In this document: positions 1-8,313 of the stretch, piece by piece
How the letters are laid out: each line of letters begins with the position of its first letter
How positions within the stretch are numbered: the first letter of the stretch is position 1
Source of the DNA: Curvibacter sp. PD_MW3
GTDB taxonomy: Bacteria > Pseudomonadota > Gammaproteobacteria > Burkholderiales > Burkholderiaceae_C
Assembly: GCA_002633085.1 (NCBI GenBank)
Contig: NSIV01000003.1
Span: 268,654-332,653, forward strand
Direction of reading: 5' to 3'
Length of the DNA: 64,000 bases
Made by a program: the position numbers and the translations under genes
The notes under the pieces: generated by a model
Told to the model about the DNA's origin: nothing
The model's database searches: none
The model's input: the letters and a program-made list of their open reading frames with translations, nothing else

Positions 1-341
1 AGGACACCCAGTGGCACCGCGTCACCTTCTACGACCGTCTGGCTGAAATCGCCGGCGAGTACGTCAAGAAGGGCCAGCCGATCTACGTCGAAGGCCGCCT
101 GAAGTACGGCAAGTTCACCAACAAGGACGGCCACGAGCAGAACACCGTGGACATCATCGCCACCGAAATGCAGCTGCTGGGCAAACGCGAAGGCATGGGC
201 GGCCCGTCTGACGACGAAGGTAGCGCACCGCGCCGTGCCGCGCCGGCACCGCGTCAGGCACCCAGCGCCCCGGCCCCGCGTCAGGCACCGGCCAGGGCTT
301 CGAGCGGCTTTGACGACATGGACGACGACATCCCGTTCTGA
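1..341 (+). CDS. ssb: Single-stranded DNA-binding protein SSB, C-terminal part (5' end outside window)
   Basis: SSB coats single-stranded DNA in replication, recombination and repair and recruits partners through its acidic tail. The reading frame is open from base 3 and gives 112 residues. It starts in the end of the OB fold (WHRVTFYDRLAEIAGEYVKKG, a typical SSB stretch when read in pieces), continues with YVEGRLKYGKF, then a Pro/Ala/Arg-rich linker with repeated APRQAP motifs, and ends in the conserved acidic tip DDMDDDIPF. The start codon lies outside the window. A strong terminator follows directly, so the gene ends its transcription unit. Identification is secure. Confidence 0.97.
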   Translation, partial: DTQWHRVTFYDRLAEIAGEYVKKGQPIYVEGRLKYGKFTNKDGHEQNTVDIIATEMQLLGKREGMGGPSDDEGSAPRRAAPAPRQAPSAPAPRQAPARASSGFDDMDDDIPF

Positions 342-370
342 CCCGACGTTCCTCTCGTCCAGGACATCCG

Positions 371-405
371 AGCCCCGGCAGCCGCAAGGCTGGAGGGGCT
401 TTTTT
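371..405 (+). terminator. Rho-independent terminator of ssb
   Basis: AGCCCC at 371-376 pairs with GGGGCT at 395-400, with a second short pairing (GCCGCAAGGC region) inside, followed by a run of six T. It lies 30 bases after the ssb stop and separates ssb from the efflux operon. Confidence 0.85.
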
Positions 406-416
406 GTAGGGATTTA

Positions 417-444
417 TTGTACTCCTGGGGGTATTGTGTATACT
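417..444 (+). promoter_or_regulatory. Promoter of the RND/OsmC/CsoR-like operon
   Basis: TTGTAC at 417-422 resembles a -35 box and TATACT at 439-444 resembles a -10 box, with a 16-nt spacer. It sits 24 nt before the adaptor-protein start. The spacer is largely filled by a CsoR-type palindrome, so a bound repressor would block RNA polymerase. Confidence 0.6.
420..433. promoter_or_regulatory. Candidate CsoR-family operator
   Basis: TACTCC-TG-GGGGTA is a palindrome with one mismatch and the TACYCC/GGGGTA form seen in operators of CsoR-family repressors. It lies between the -35 and -10 elements. A second inverted repeat, ATACT (440-444) and AGTAT (451-455), follows. The last gene of the operon encodes a CsoR-family protein, so autoregulation is the natural inference. 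Confidence 0.55.
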
Positions 445-467
445 CCGGCCAGTATCTGGAGATTGCC

Positions 468-1532
468 ATGAATTCTTCCCGCGCTTGTGTTGCACTGGTT
501 CGCCGCCTGACGCCGTGGCTGGCCGTTCTTGCCGTGTCCGCAGCTGTGGCGCAGGGGGCGGTCCAGGTGCCGACGGTCCAGGTCCAGGCGCGTGCCGTCT
601 CCACCGGTTTCGAGATCGACGGCGTGATCCAGCCGGTCAAGCAGAGCGTGGTATCGGCCCAGACCTCGGGCCGTGTGGTGACCCGGCTGGTGACGATGGG
701 CGACCGCGTCAAGGCCGGCCAACTGCTGGCCACCATCGACGACCGCGAGACCGCCGTCGGTGTGCAGCGCAGCCAGGCCCAGGTGGCGCAATCAGAGGCC
801 GAGCTGCGCAACGCCCAGGCCAACTACGAGCGCACCAAGGAGTTGCAGGCCAAGGGCTTCGTCAGCAAGGCGGCACTCGACATGGCCGAAACCCAATTCA
901 AGGGTGCCCAGGCCGGGCGCGAGCAGGCCAGTGCTGGCGCGCGTCAGTCGGCGTTGTCGCAGGGTTACACCCGTGTCACCGCCCCGTACGACGGCTGGGT
1001 GCTACAGACCCATGTGGACGCCGGTGACCTGGCGGTGCCGGGCAAACCGATCGTGACGGTCTACGCGCCGCAGCCCTTGCGGGCCGTGGTGCAGGTGCCG
1101 GCCTCCAAGGCCGATGTCACCCGTCAGGCCAGCCAGATTGAAGTGCAGCTGGGCAGCGACTGGGTGACCCCGGTGGCGCGCAGCGCCATGCCCTCGGCCG
1201 ATCCGGTGTCGCAAACCGTGGAATGGCGCCTCGAACTCGCGCCCCAGGTCACGCAAAACCTGTTGCCGGGCCAGCAGGTGCGGGTGCGTTACGTCGGTGG
1301 CCAGGCCAATCGCATGGTGGTGCCGGCCGCGGCTGTGCTGCGCCGTGGTGAGTTGACGGCGGTTTACGTCGCGAGTGACAAGGGCTTTGCGCTGCGCGCG
1401 GTCCGTCTGGGTGCCGACCACGGCGCGCAAGGCCTCGAGATCGTGGCTGGCCTGAGCGCCGGTGAGCGTGTGGCGCTGGATCCGATCAAGGCCGGCCTGG
1501 CGGGCGCGCAGGCCGTGCCCGCAACCCGTTGA
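468..1532 (+). CDS. RND efflux periplasmic adaptor (membrane fusion protein)
   Basis: A 354-residue adaptor that would link an inner-membrane RND pump to an outer-membrane channel. The N-terminus has a basic and hydrophobic signal region (RRLTPWLAVLAVSAAVA, cleavage near residue 28) with no lipobox. A barrel-sandwich segment follows (residues 47-70, SGRVV), then a coiled-coil hairpin (about 106-158, rich in A, E and Q), a second lipoyl half (APYDGWVLQTHVDAGDLA) and a beta-barrel region. The ATG at 468 is preferred because a GGAGA-like ribosome site lies six bases upstream. The pump gene starts seven bases after the stop. No outer-membrane factor is encoded here, so an unlinked one must be used. 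The substrate is unknown. Confidence 0.9.
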   Translation: MNSSRACVALVRRLTPWLAVLAVSAAVAQGAVQVPTVQVQARAVSTGFEIDGVIQPVKQSVVSAQTSGRVVTRLVTMGDRVKAGQLLATIDDRETAVGVQRSQAQVAQSEAELRNAQANYERTKELQAKGFVSKAALDMAETQFKGAQAGREQASAGARQSALSQGYTRVTAPYDGWVLQTHVDAGDLAVPGKPIVTVYAPQPLRAVVQVPASKADVTRQASQIEVQLGSDWVTPVARSAMPSADPVSQTVEWRLELAPQVTQNLLPGQQVRVRYVGGQANRMVVPAAAVLRRGELTAVYVASDKGFALRAVRLGADHGAQGLEIVAGLSAGERVALDPIKAGLAGAQAVPATR

Positions 1533-1539
1533 GGCCGCC

Positions 1540-4500
1540 ATGAAAGACACCGTTCACAACACCGAGCGCCTGGGCATTTCCGGCCGCATTGCTGCGGCTT
1601 TCCAGGCCAACGCCATCACGCCACTGTTGGCTCTGGTCGCGCTGCTGCTGGGCCTGTTTGCCGTGCTGGTGACGCCGCGCGAGGAAGAGCCGCAGATCAA
1701 CGTCACCATGGCCAACGTGCTGGTTCCCTTTCCCGGGGCCAGCAGCACCGATGTGCAGAACATGGTGGCGCGTCCGGCGGAAGCCGCGTTGAGCCAGATT
1801 GCCGACATCGAGCACACCTATTCGGTTGCGCGACCGGGTCTTGCCGTGCTGACGGTGCAGTTCAAGGTCGGCGTGCCGCGCACCGAGGCGCTGGTGCGTC
1901 TGTACGACGTGCTCAATGCCAACCAGGACTGGCTGCCGCGCGACCTCGGTACCCTGACGCCGATCGTGAAACCCAAAGGTATCGACGATGTGCCGGTGCT
2001 GGCCGTGACGCTGTGGAGCCGCGACGCACTGCCGGCCCAGGAGCTGGAGCGTGTGGCGCACGAGGTGGAAACCGAACTCAAGCGCGTGCCCGGCACGCGC
2101 GAGGTCCAGACCATCGGCGGGCCGGGCCAAGCGGTTCATGTCTGGCTGGACCCAACGCGACTGCGCGAGCGTGGCATTGATGTGCTGAGTCTGAAGCAGA
2201 CGCTGGCCGCAGCCAACTTCGGCATGCCGGCGGGGGGGGTGCTCGATACCCAATCGCAGACACCGCAGATGCTGACGGTGGAAGCGGGCGAGTTCCTGCG
2301 TTCGGCGCAGGACGTCGGCGATGTGGTGGTGGGTGTGCACCGCGGTGCGCCGGTTTACCTGCGCGAAGTGGCTCGCATCGAAGCCGGTGCCCGGCAGCCG
2401 CAGCGTTACGTCTGGTTTACGCCGGGTGCAGCCCTGGCCGGCGACCACGCAGCGCCGCAGGGTGAAGCCGCTGCCGCGGGCCAGGTGTACCCGGCCATCA
2501 CGCTGACCGTGACCAAGAAGCCGGGTGAGAACGCGGTTGACGTGGCACGCGCAGCCAACGCGGCCGTGGCCGCGCTGAAGAACACGGTGATCCCATCCAA
2601 TATCGAAAGCAGCATCACGCGCAACTACGGCGAAACGGCGGCGGAAAAAGCCAACAAGCTGATCCAGAAACTCGCCTTTGCCACCGGTTCGGTGATCCTG
2701 CTGGTGGGCTTCGCGCTGGGCCGGCGCGAGGCGGTCATCGTCGGCGCTGCCGTGATCCTGACGCTGACGGCAACCCTGTTCGCCTCCTGGGCCTGGGGCT
2801 TCACGCTCAACCGCGTGTCGCTGTTTGCGCTGATCTTCTCCATCGGCATCCTGGTGGATGACGCCATCGTGGTGGTGGAGAACATCCACCGCCACCAGCA
2901 GCTCACGCCCGGCGATTCGCTGCGCGACATCATTCCGCGCGCCGTGGACGAAGTGGGCGGTCCGACCATCCTGGCTACCCTGACAGTGATTGCCGCGCTG
3001 CTGCCGATGGCCTTCGTCTCGGGCCTGATGGGGCCGTACATGAGCCCCATTCCGATCAACTCCAGCCTCGGCATGGCGATCTCGCTGGCGATTGCCTTCA
3101 CCGTCACGCCCTGGCTGGCGCTGAAGCTGATGAAGCCGCACGATGCGACGCACGGCCACGAAGCGGCTGCTGCTGGTTTGGGCCACAAGCTGCAAAACCT
3201 CTTCACCCGTTTGCTGACGCCGTTCCTGGCCAGCTCGCGCAAGCGCTGGCAGCTGCTGGCCGGCATCATGGCGGCGCTGCTGCTGTCGGTCGGGCTGACG
3301 CTGGTGCCCTCCAGCTTCATTGGTGTCGTGCTCAAGATGCTGCCCTTCGACAACAAGAGCGAGTTCCAGGTGGTGGTGGAGATGCCGGCCGGCACGCCGC
3401 TGGAAGATACCGCCGCCACTCTGCACGAGTTGGGTGCCTTCCTGGCCCAGCAACCCGAGGTGCTGGACCTGCAGGGCTACGCCGGCACGGCCTCGCCCAT
3501 CACCTTCAATGGCCTGGTGCGCCAGTACTACCTGCGGGCCGAAGCCGAGCAGGGTGATCTGCAGGTGAACCTGGTCGACAAACACCATCGTGATGACAAG
3601 AGCCACGTCATTGCCCAGCGCCTGCGCCCGGAGCTGGAGCAGATCGGCAAAAAGCATGGCGCCCGCATCAAGGTGGTGGAAGTGCCGCCGGGCCCGCCGG
3701 TGATGAGCCCGCTGGTGGCCGAGGTCTATGGCCCGGATGAAGCTGGACGCCAGCAACTGGCCCTGCGCATTGCCAAGGCCTTTGGCGAAACGGCCGACAT
3801 CGTCGGCATCGACACCTCGCTCAAAGTGGATGCACCACGCGCCTACCTGCGCGTGCGCCGCCAGCGCGCCGAATCGCTTGGCATCCCGGTGGCTGCCGTG
3901 GCACAGACGGTCGCGGCCGCCCTGTCGGGTGCTGACGCGGCCTACCTGCACGACGCGCAGTCCAAGTACCCGGTGCCGGTGCGCCTGCAGCTGCCGCGTG
4001 AATCGCAGGTCGGGCTGGACACCGTGCTGGCCCTGCCGATGCGCGCTGCCAATGGGCAGTTAGTGCCCTTGTCGGAACTGGTGCAGGTTGAGCGCGGCAT
4101 CATCGACAAACCCTTGTTCACCAAGGACCTGGCCAACGTGAGCTATGTCTTTGGCGACATGGCCGGCAAGCTCGACTCACCCTTGTACGGCCTGTTCGCC
4201 ATTCGCCCCAAGCTGGAAGCAGCGGCCTTGCCGGGCGCTGGTGAACTGGGTGAGTACTGGATCAAGCAACCGGCCGATACCTTCCGTCAGTACGCCATCA
4301 AGTGGGACGGCGAATGGCAGATCACCTACGAGACCTTCCGCGACATGGGTGCCGCCTACGGCGTCGGCCTGATCCTGATCTACCTGCTGGTGGTGGGCCA
4401 GTTCCGCTCCTACACCACGCCGCTGGTCATCATGGCGCCGATTCCGCTCACGCTCATCGGCGTCATGCCGGGCCATGCACTGCTGGGCGCGCAGTTCACC

Positions 4501-4848
4501 GCCACCTCGATGATCGGCATGATCGCGTTGGCCGGCATCATCGTGCGCAACTCCATTTTGCTGGTGGACTTCATCGAACTGCAGGTCAAGCAAGGCATGG
4601 CGTTCAAGGACGCGGTGGTGAGTTCCGCCGCCGTGCGGGCGCAGCCGATTGCCCTGACCGGCCTGGCCGCCATGATCGGCGCCTTCTTCATCCTCGACGA
4701 CCCGATCTTCAACGGCTTGGCCATCGCGCTGATCTTCGGCATTCTGGTGTCCACGTTGTTGACGCTGGTGGTGATCCCGGTGCTGTACTACTCGCTCTAC
4801 CGCAAGCGCCACGAGCAGGCAGATGGTGCACCGTTGGCCCCGGTTTGA
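1540..4848 (+). CDS. RND family efflux transporter permease
   Basis: A 1102-residue inner-membrane proton-driven pump of the AcrB/HAE type. The N-terminal helix (ALVALLLGLFAVLV) leads into a porter domain with typical RND motifs (PGASSTDVQNMVARPAE). The two consecutive acidic residues of TM4, Asp440 and Asp441 (LVDDAIVVVENIHRH), match the AcrB proton-relay pair. The usual second half is present (IALAGIIVRNSILLVDFIE, PIALTGLAAMIG). Length is slightly above the typical 1030-1060. It lies immediately after its adaptor and before small genes of thiol stress families, which suggests a reactive or thiol-active substrate, though this is only inference. Family identity is firm. Confidence 0.93.
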   Translation: MKDTVHNTERLGISGRIAAAFQANAITPLLALVALLLGLFAVLVTPREEEPQINVTMANVLVPFPGASSTDVQNMVARPAEAALSQIADIEHTYSVARPGLAVLTVQFKVGVPRTEALVRLYDVLNANQDWLPRDLGTLTPIVKPKGIDDVPVLAVTLWSRDALPAQELERVAHEVETELKRVPGTREVQTIGGPGQAVHVWLDPTRLRERGIDVLSLKQTLAAANFGMPAGGVLDTQSQTPQMLTVEAGEFLRSAQDVGDVVVGVHRGAPVYLREVARIEAGARQPQRYVWFTPGAALAGDHAAPQGEAAAAGQVYPAITLTVTKKPGENAVDVARAANAAVAALKNTVIPSNIESSITRNYGETAAEKANKLIQKLAFATGSVILLVGFALGRREAVIVGAAVILTLTATLFASWAWGFTLNRVSLFALIFSIGILVDDAIVVVENIHRHQQLTPGDSLRDIIPRAVDEVGGPTILATLTVIAALLPMAFVSGLMGPYMSPIPINSSLGMAISLAIAFTVTPWLALKLMKPHDATHGHEAAAAGLGHKLQNLFTRLLTPFLASSRKRWQLLAGIMAALLLSVGLTLVPSSFIGVVLKMLPFDNKSEFQVVVEMPAGTPLEDTAATLHELGAFLAQQPEVLDLQGYAGTASPITFNGLVRQYYLRAEAEQGDLQVNLVDKHHRDDKSHVIAQRLRPELEQIGKKHGARIKVVEVPPGPPVMSPLVAEVYGPDEAGRQQLALRIAKAFGETADIVGIDTSLKVDAPRAYLRVRRQRAESLGIPVAAVAQTVAAALSGADAAYLHDAQSKYPVPVRLQLPRESQVGLDTVLALPMRAANGQLVPLSELVQVERGIIDKPLFTKDLANVSYVFGDMAGKLDSPLYGLFAIRPKLEAAALPGAGELGEYWIKQPADTFRQYAIKWDGEWQITYETFRDMGAAYGVGLILIYLLVVGQFRSYTTPLVIMAPIPLTLIGVMPGHALLGAQFTATSMIGMIALAGIIVRNSILLVDFIELQVKQGMAFKDAVVSSAAVRAQPIALTGLAAMIGAFFILDDPIFNGLAIALIFGILVSTLLTLVVIPVLYYSLYRKRHEQADGAPLAPV

Positions 4849-4886
4849 TATTTCTGTTTTCCCTAACCAACCTCAAGGAGTTTGAA

Positions 4887-5114
4887 ATGACTGTTGAACG
4901 CTATGTCCGCCTCATGGCCGGTTTTTTTGTCATGCTGTCGCTGGCCCTCGGCGTCGAAGGCAGCCCCATTTTTGTCAGCCAGTGGTTCCTGGCTTTCACG
5001 GCTTTCGTCGGCTTCAACCTGTTCCAGTCCGGCATCACCGGCTTCTGCCCGCCGTCCTTCCTGCTGAAGAAGCTGGGCGTGCCGGAAGGCGGCTCGGCCT
5101 GCAGCACCAAGTAA
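4887..5114 (+). CDS. DUF2892 (YgaP-type) small membrane protein
   Basis: A 75-residue protein with two hydrophobic helices (about residues 8-26 and 31-47) followed by a cytoplasmic tail. The motif GFCPPSFLLKKLG is typical of the DUF2892 family, the transmembrane part of E. coli YgaP, where it is joined to a rhodanese sulfurtransferase domain. Here the rhodanese part is absent. Cys residues lie at the GFCP motif and near the C-terminus (GGSACSTK). AAGGAG is placed eight bases before the ATG. It lies between the RND pump and the OsmC gene in the same operon, in a thiol or sulfur-stress context. The function is unproven. Confidence 0.85.
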   Translation: MTVERYVRLMAGFFVMLSLALGVEGSPIFVSQWFLAFTAFVGFNLFQSGITGFCPPSFLLKKLGVPEGGSACSTK

Positions 5115-5135
5115 GCACTTGAGCAGGAGCACACC

Positions 5136-5582
5136 ATGAGCGAGACCAAGCCGCGCGTGCTGCTGCGCCAGCAGCAGGACTTCCAGTTCGAGATCGACTT
5201 CGGCGCCGACGTGCCCAAGCTGATCGGTGACGAACACCCGCCGCTGGGCCAGGGCCGTGGCCCGACCCCGGTGCAACTGCTGGCGGCAGCCGTGGGCAAC
5301 TGCCTGTCGGACTCGCTGCTGTTTGCGCTGCGCAAGTTCAAGCAGGCCCCCGAGCCGATCAGCTGCGAGGTGACGGCCGACATCGGCCGCAACGCGCAGA
5401 ACCGTCTGCGCGTGCTGGGGCTGGACGTAGTGCTGACGCTGGGGGTGCCGGCTGCGAAGCTGGAGCACCTGGACCGTGTGCTCGGCCAGTTTGAAGACTT
5501 CTGCACCGTTGCCAGCAGCGTCAGCCAGGGTGTGCCGGTGCGCATCGCTGTGCGCGACGCCGACGGTCAGCAACTCAAGTGA
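5136..5582 (+). CDS. OsmC/Ohr family peroxidase-like protein
   Basis: A 148-residue OsmC-fold protein. Members reduce organic hydroperoxides with two redox cysteines, or act on thiol species. Both expected cysteines are present: Cys56 in AAAVGNCLSDSL and Cys123 in FEDFCTVASSV, in the usual OsmC contexts. A third Cys77 lies between them. The gene follows the DUF2892 gene by 21 bases, with GAGCAGGAG as ribosome site, and is followed closely by the CsoR-like regulator. The operon context argues for detoxification of an oxidant or reactive sulfur species. The exact substrate cannot be read from sequence. Confidence 0.88.
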   Translation: MSETKPRVLLRQQQDFQFEIDFGADVPKLIGDEHPPLGQGRGPTPVQLLAAAVGNCLSDSLLFALRKFKQAPEPISCEVTADIGRNAQNRLRVLGLDVVLTLGVPAAKLEHLDRVLGQFEDFCTVASSVSQGVPVRIAVRDADGQQLK

Positions 5583-5593
5583 AGGACACCGCC

Positions 5594-5956
5594 ATGCACG
5601 CTGATGCCACCCGCAGCCGCAAGGCGGCCACATCACCCGCCACCGCAGCGGCCGAGGGCTGCGCGCCCACTGTGCTGACCGACAGCGATTCGCGCACCGA
5701 AATCCTGAACCGCCTGCGCCGCGCCGAAGGCCAGCTGCGCGGCATTCAGCGCATGGTCGAAGAAGGTGAAGATTGCCTGAAGATCGGCCAGCAGTTTTCG
5801 GCTGTGCGCAAGGCGCTGGACAGCACCTACCTGCGCATGACGGTCTGCTTCATGGCGCAGGAGCTGGAGACCAAGCTGGTGCCGAATGATGCGCAGAAGG
5901 CCGATCTGTCGGCCATGATGAAGGACATGGAGACGCTGCTGGCGCGGATGGGTTAG
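5594..5956 (+). CDS. CsoR/RcnR/FrmR-family transcriptional repressor with atypical cysteine spacing
   Basis: A 120-residue all-helical repressor of the DUF156 family. The core RRAEGQLRGIQRMVEEGEDC is canonical. Cys61 fits the first Cu(I) or thiol ligand of CsoR. The His (+25) and Cys (+29) of CsoR are replaced: the second cysteine, Cys85, is at +24 (RMTVCFMAQEL), and +25 and +29 are Phe and Glu. That argues against a CsoR copper site and for a dithiol or other electrophile sensor. The N-terminal 30 residues are an Ala/Thr-rich tail with an extra Cys23. I chose the ATG at 5594 (GAAGGA seven bases upstream) over an overlapping GTG at 5579. It is the last gene of the operon and a likely autorepressor. 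Confidence 0.87.
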   Translation: MHADATRSRKAATSPATAAAEGCAPTVLTDSDSRTEILNRLRRAEGQLRGIQRMVEEGEDCLKIGQQFSAVRKALDSTYLRMTVCFMAQELETKLVPNDAQKADLSAMMKDMETLLARMG

Positions 5957-5973
5957 CGCATGGCATCTAAAGT

Positions 5974-5996
5974 GGCTTGATCTGTCAAGCCTTTTG
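5974..5996 (+). terminator. Terminator of the RND/OsmC/CsoR-like operon
   Basis: GGCTTGA (5974-5980) and TCAAGCC (5985-5991) form a 7-bp stem with a TCTG loop followed by TTTTGT, 17 bases after the repressor stop. It also lies downstream of the convergent minus-strand gene and may serve both. Confidence 0.75.
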
Positions 5997-6046
5997 TATA
6001 TTCGCTTGATGGAAGATAAGTGTTAGCCGGCCCAGCGAGATGAGGG

Positions 6047-7000
6047 CTACCTTGCTCTAGCTAAGACGCTGGCCAATCCGTCTTTCTCCACCTCTGAAAA
6101 GAAGTCCTCTGCCCACTTGGGAGTTTTGGTGCCGGCTTGCCGGAGCCAGTTTGCTTGGACTCCTTCACTACGCGGTGGAATCTCTGATCCATGGCCTTCT
6201 TGTTCTGAAGACCACCAAGCTCCGGAGAGTCGATCTACGGACTCCATTCGCAGGAATGAGAATCCTGCCAAGTCTGAATCGAGCCACTTGTAGCGTGCGA
6301 ACCAGTAGTCTCCAGCTCTACGCCAGCCAAAGTAAACACCTGTCAGGTAATTGTTGTCGCCGTAACAGTATGGCGAAACAAGCTCCCCGCGAATCACGCG
6401 TGAGTACGCATGGCTGCCGCTTTCGGTGTTGAACCAGTGTCCGGAGAGTGTCTGAAGTTCCTTTTCGAGGTTGTGGTCGGTTTTGTCGTTACTCTTTAGG
6501 AGGTTGACGGCGTCCCCCACCATCGCTTTAAGTTGAGCGACCTCTGAAAGGAGTCGACCTACCTCTGCCTCACTTGAACTCTGCAGCACTACTCCTTTGG
6601 ACTTGAGCGACCCAAGAGTGTCCAGAAGAGATTGCCTGAGTGGCGCCGTAAGGGTCGCGTTTAGTCGGTTTCTGTCGTACTCAATGCTCTGCATGTCCTT
6701 GATGTCGAACGGCAGCGATGGAACGCTTTGTGTAATGATGATTGCCGGCTTTCCAAGCGCCATGGCGAAGCCAAGTTCCCACATAACATTTGGCTTCGTT
6801 TCGGTCAGATCGGCAATACAGAGAGTGGCTGACCGAAGTTCGGCCAAGAGCCGCTCAGTGATCCGACCAGCGGGCCGCGCCTCGTCCAATCGGAAGCAGC
6901 GTCCTCTGCTATCAGGTGCCACTCCTTCGACGGTCGTCTTTATGGCTGCGTAGACATCATCAAACTCGACTGCAAAGGGCATGATTACGAAGCAGTTCAT
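6047..7000 (-). CDS. Nucleoside 2-deoxyribosyltransferase/TIR-like protein with C-terminal beta-rich domain
   Basis: A 317-residue protein. Residues 1-110 carry a deoxyribosyltransferase/TIR-like Rossmann signature: FVIMPFAVEFDDVY, AGRITERLL, ADLT (Asp64), PNVMWELGFA and LPFDI. Glu75 lies where NDT enzymes have their catalytic glutamate. Such domains can cleave nucleosides or NAD and are frequent in stress and defence proteins. Residues 120-180 look helical, and 180-290 form a Trp/Tyr/Gly-rich beta region (GHWFNTES, YFGWRRAGDYWFARYKW, LSGAWWSSEQ) that I do not recognise. The gene stands alone between two conserved units, and its G+C is visibly lower than its neighbours', which suggests transfer. 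No partner gene is adjacent. A defence role is inference only. Confidence 0.72.
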   Translation of the reverse strand: MNCFVIMPFAVEFDDVYAAIKTTVEGVAPDSRGRCFRLDEARPAGRITERLLAELRSATLCIADLTETKPNVMWELGFAMALGKPAIIITQSVPSLPFDIKDMQSIEYDRNRLNATLTAPLRQSLLDTLGSLKSKGVVLQSSSEAEVGRLLSEVAQLKAMVGDAVNLLKSNDKTDHNLEKELQTLSGHWFNTESGSHAYSRVIRGELVSPYCYGDNNYLTGVYFGWRRAGDYWFARYKWLDSDLAGFSFLRMESVDRLSGAWWSSEQEGHGSEIPPRSEGVQANWLRQAGTKTPKWAEDFFSEVEKDGLASVLARAR

Positions 7001-7119
7001 GATTTGCCTCGCTGTATAAAAAGGTAGTCGTATATCAAGCCATCCCCCCTTCTTTTCGCTGCAAGTGTCGAATTTATAGCAGCCATCGGATCAAGGGGGC
7101 AGCGCGATAACGGCGTCGT

Positions 7120-8262
7120 CTAATCGGCGGCGTCAATCACGCCGCCACCTAGGCACACCTCGCCGTCATACAGCACGGCCGACTGCCCCGGCGTCACCGC
7201 CCACTGTGCCTGTGGGAAGGACAGGCTGAAAGCACTGCCTTCGATGTCGTCGATGGTGCAAGCCGCATCGGCCTGCCGGTAGCGCGTTTTGGCCGCCATC
7301 TCGCTTGGTGCTGGCGGTTCACCGGCGACCCAACTGGCGTCCTGCGCGTGCAGGGTGTGACTCAGCAGCCAGGGGTGCTCGTGCCCCTGTACCACCCACA
7401 GCGTGTTCTTCTCCATGTCCTTGCGCGCCACGAACCACGGTGCGTGTTCGCCGCCGCCCTTTTGCGCGCCCTTGGCCTTGATGCCGCCGATGCCCAGGCC
7501 TTGCCGCTGGCCCAGGGTGTAGAAGCTCAGGCCGACATGGTTGCCGATGACGCGGCCATAGGCCTTGTCGCCGGGCGCGGGCGTGCCGTCCTTGATGGGG
7601 CCGGGTTCTTTCTGGATGTAGCGATTGAGGAACTCACGGAACGGCCGCTCGCCGATGAAGCAGATGCCGGTGGAGTCTTTTTTCTTGGCATTGGGCAGGC
7701 CGATTTCCTCGGCGATGCGGCGCACCTCGGTCTTGTGCAGTTCGCCCACGGGGAACAGCGTCTTGCTCAGTTGTGCCTGGTTCAGGCGGTGCAGGAAGTA
7801 GCTCTGGTCTTTGCTCGGGTCCAGGCCTTTCAGCAGCTCGTGCTTGCTGGTGGCCTCGTTCAGCCGCACCCGGGCATAGTGACCGGTGGCAATTTTCTCC
7901 GCACCTAGGCGCATGGCGTGGTCGAGAAAGGCCTTGAACTTGATTTCGGCGTTGCACAGGATGTCCGGGTTGGGCGTGCGGCCGGCCTGGTACTCGCGCA
8001 CGAACTCGGAAAACACGCGGTCCTTGTACTCGGCGGCAAAGTTGACGTGTTCGATCTCGATGCCGATCACGTCGGCCACGCTGGCGGCGTCGACGAAGTC
8101 GATGTTGGAGGAGCAGTACTCGCTGTCGTCGTCATCTTCCCAGTTCTTCATGAAGATGCCGATGACCTCATAACCCTGCTGCTTGAGCAGGTACGCGCTG
8201 ACCGCGGAGTCCACGCCTCCGCTCAACCCCACCACCACCCGTTGCTTACTTGACTTGCTCAT
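7120..8262 (-). CDS. mnmA: tRNA-specific 2-thiouridylase MnmA
   Basis: MnmA adds sulfur to U34 of Lys, Glu and Gln tRNAs. The 380 residues include the PP-loop [11 protein letters not shown] (residues 12-22), the first catalytic cysteine Cys103 in [12 protein letters not shown], the second in the motif [12 protein letters not shown], and the conserved GHYARV and DQSYFL blocks. The reading frame is open far upstream on the minus strand, but homology and length place the start at 8262 ([11 protein letters not shown]). It is transcribed divergently from the LysR gene at 8314. Length is normal for the family. A housekeeping gene, and a good anchor for the left edge of the accessory cluster. Confidence 0.97.
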   Translation of the reverse strand: MSKSSKQRVVVGLSGGVDSAVSAYLLKQQGYEVIGIFMKNWEDDDDSEYCSSNIDFVDAASVADVIGIEIEHVNFAAEYKDRVFSEFVREYQAGRTPNPDILCNAEIKFKAFLDHAMRLGAEKIATGHYARVRLNEATSKHELLKGLDPSKDQSYFLHRLNQAQLSKTLFPVGELHKTEVRRIAEEIGLPNAKKKDSTGICFIGERPFREFLNRYIQKEPGPIKDGTPAPGDKAYGRVIGNHVGLSFYTLGQRQGLGIGGIKAKGAQKGGGEHAPWFVARKDMEKNTLWVVQGHEHPWLLSHTLHAQDASWVAGEPPAPSEMAAKTRYRQADAACTIDDIEGSAFSLSFPQAQWAVTPGQSAVLYDGEVCLGGGVIDAAD

Positions 8263-8313
8263 AGGTGTGCGATTATCCCAGCCATGACAAGAAAGGGCTG
8301 GTGACGGGCTTTT

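Noticed and set aside
1486..3951. An 821-codon open frame on the minus strand opposite the RND permease gene
   Set aside because: A shadow of the codon bias of the permease gene: low-complexity His/Arg/Gln-rich translation.
5985..7041. TCAAGCC at 5985 and 7035 as a target-site duplication flanking the NDT/TIR-like gene
   Set aside because: Seven bases only. The first copy is one arm of a terminator, so the match may be chance.
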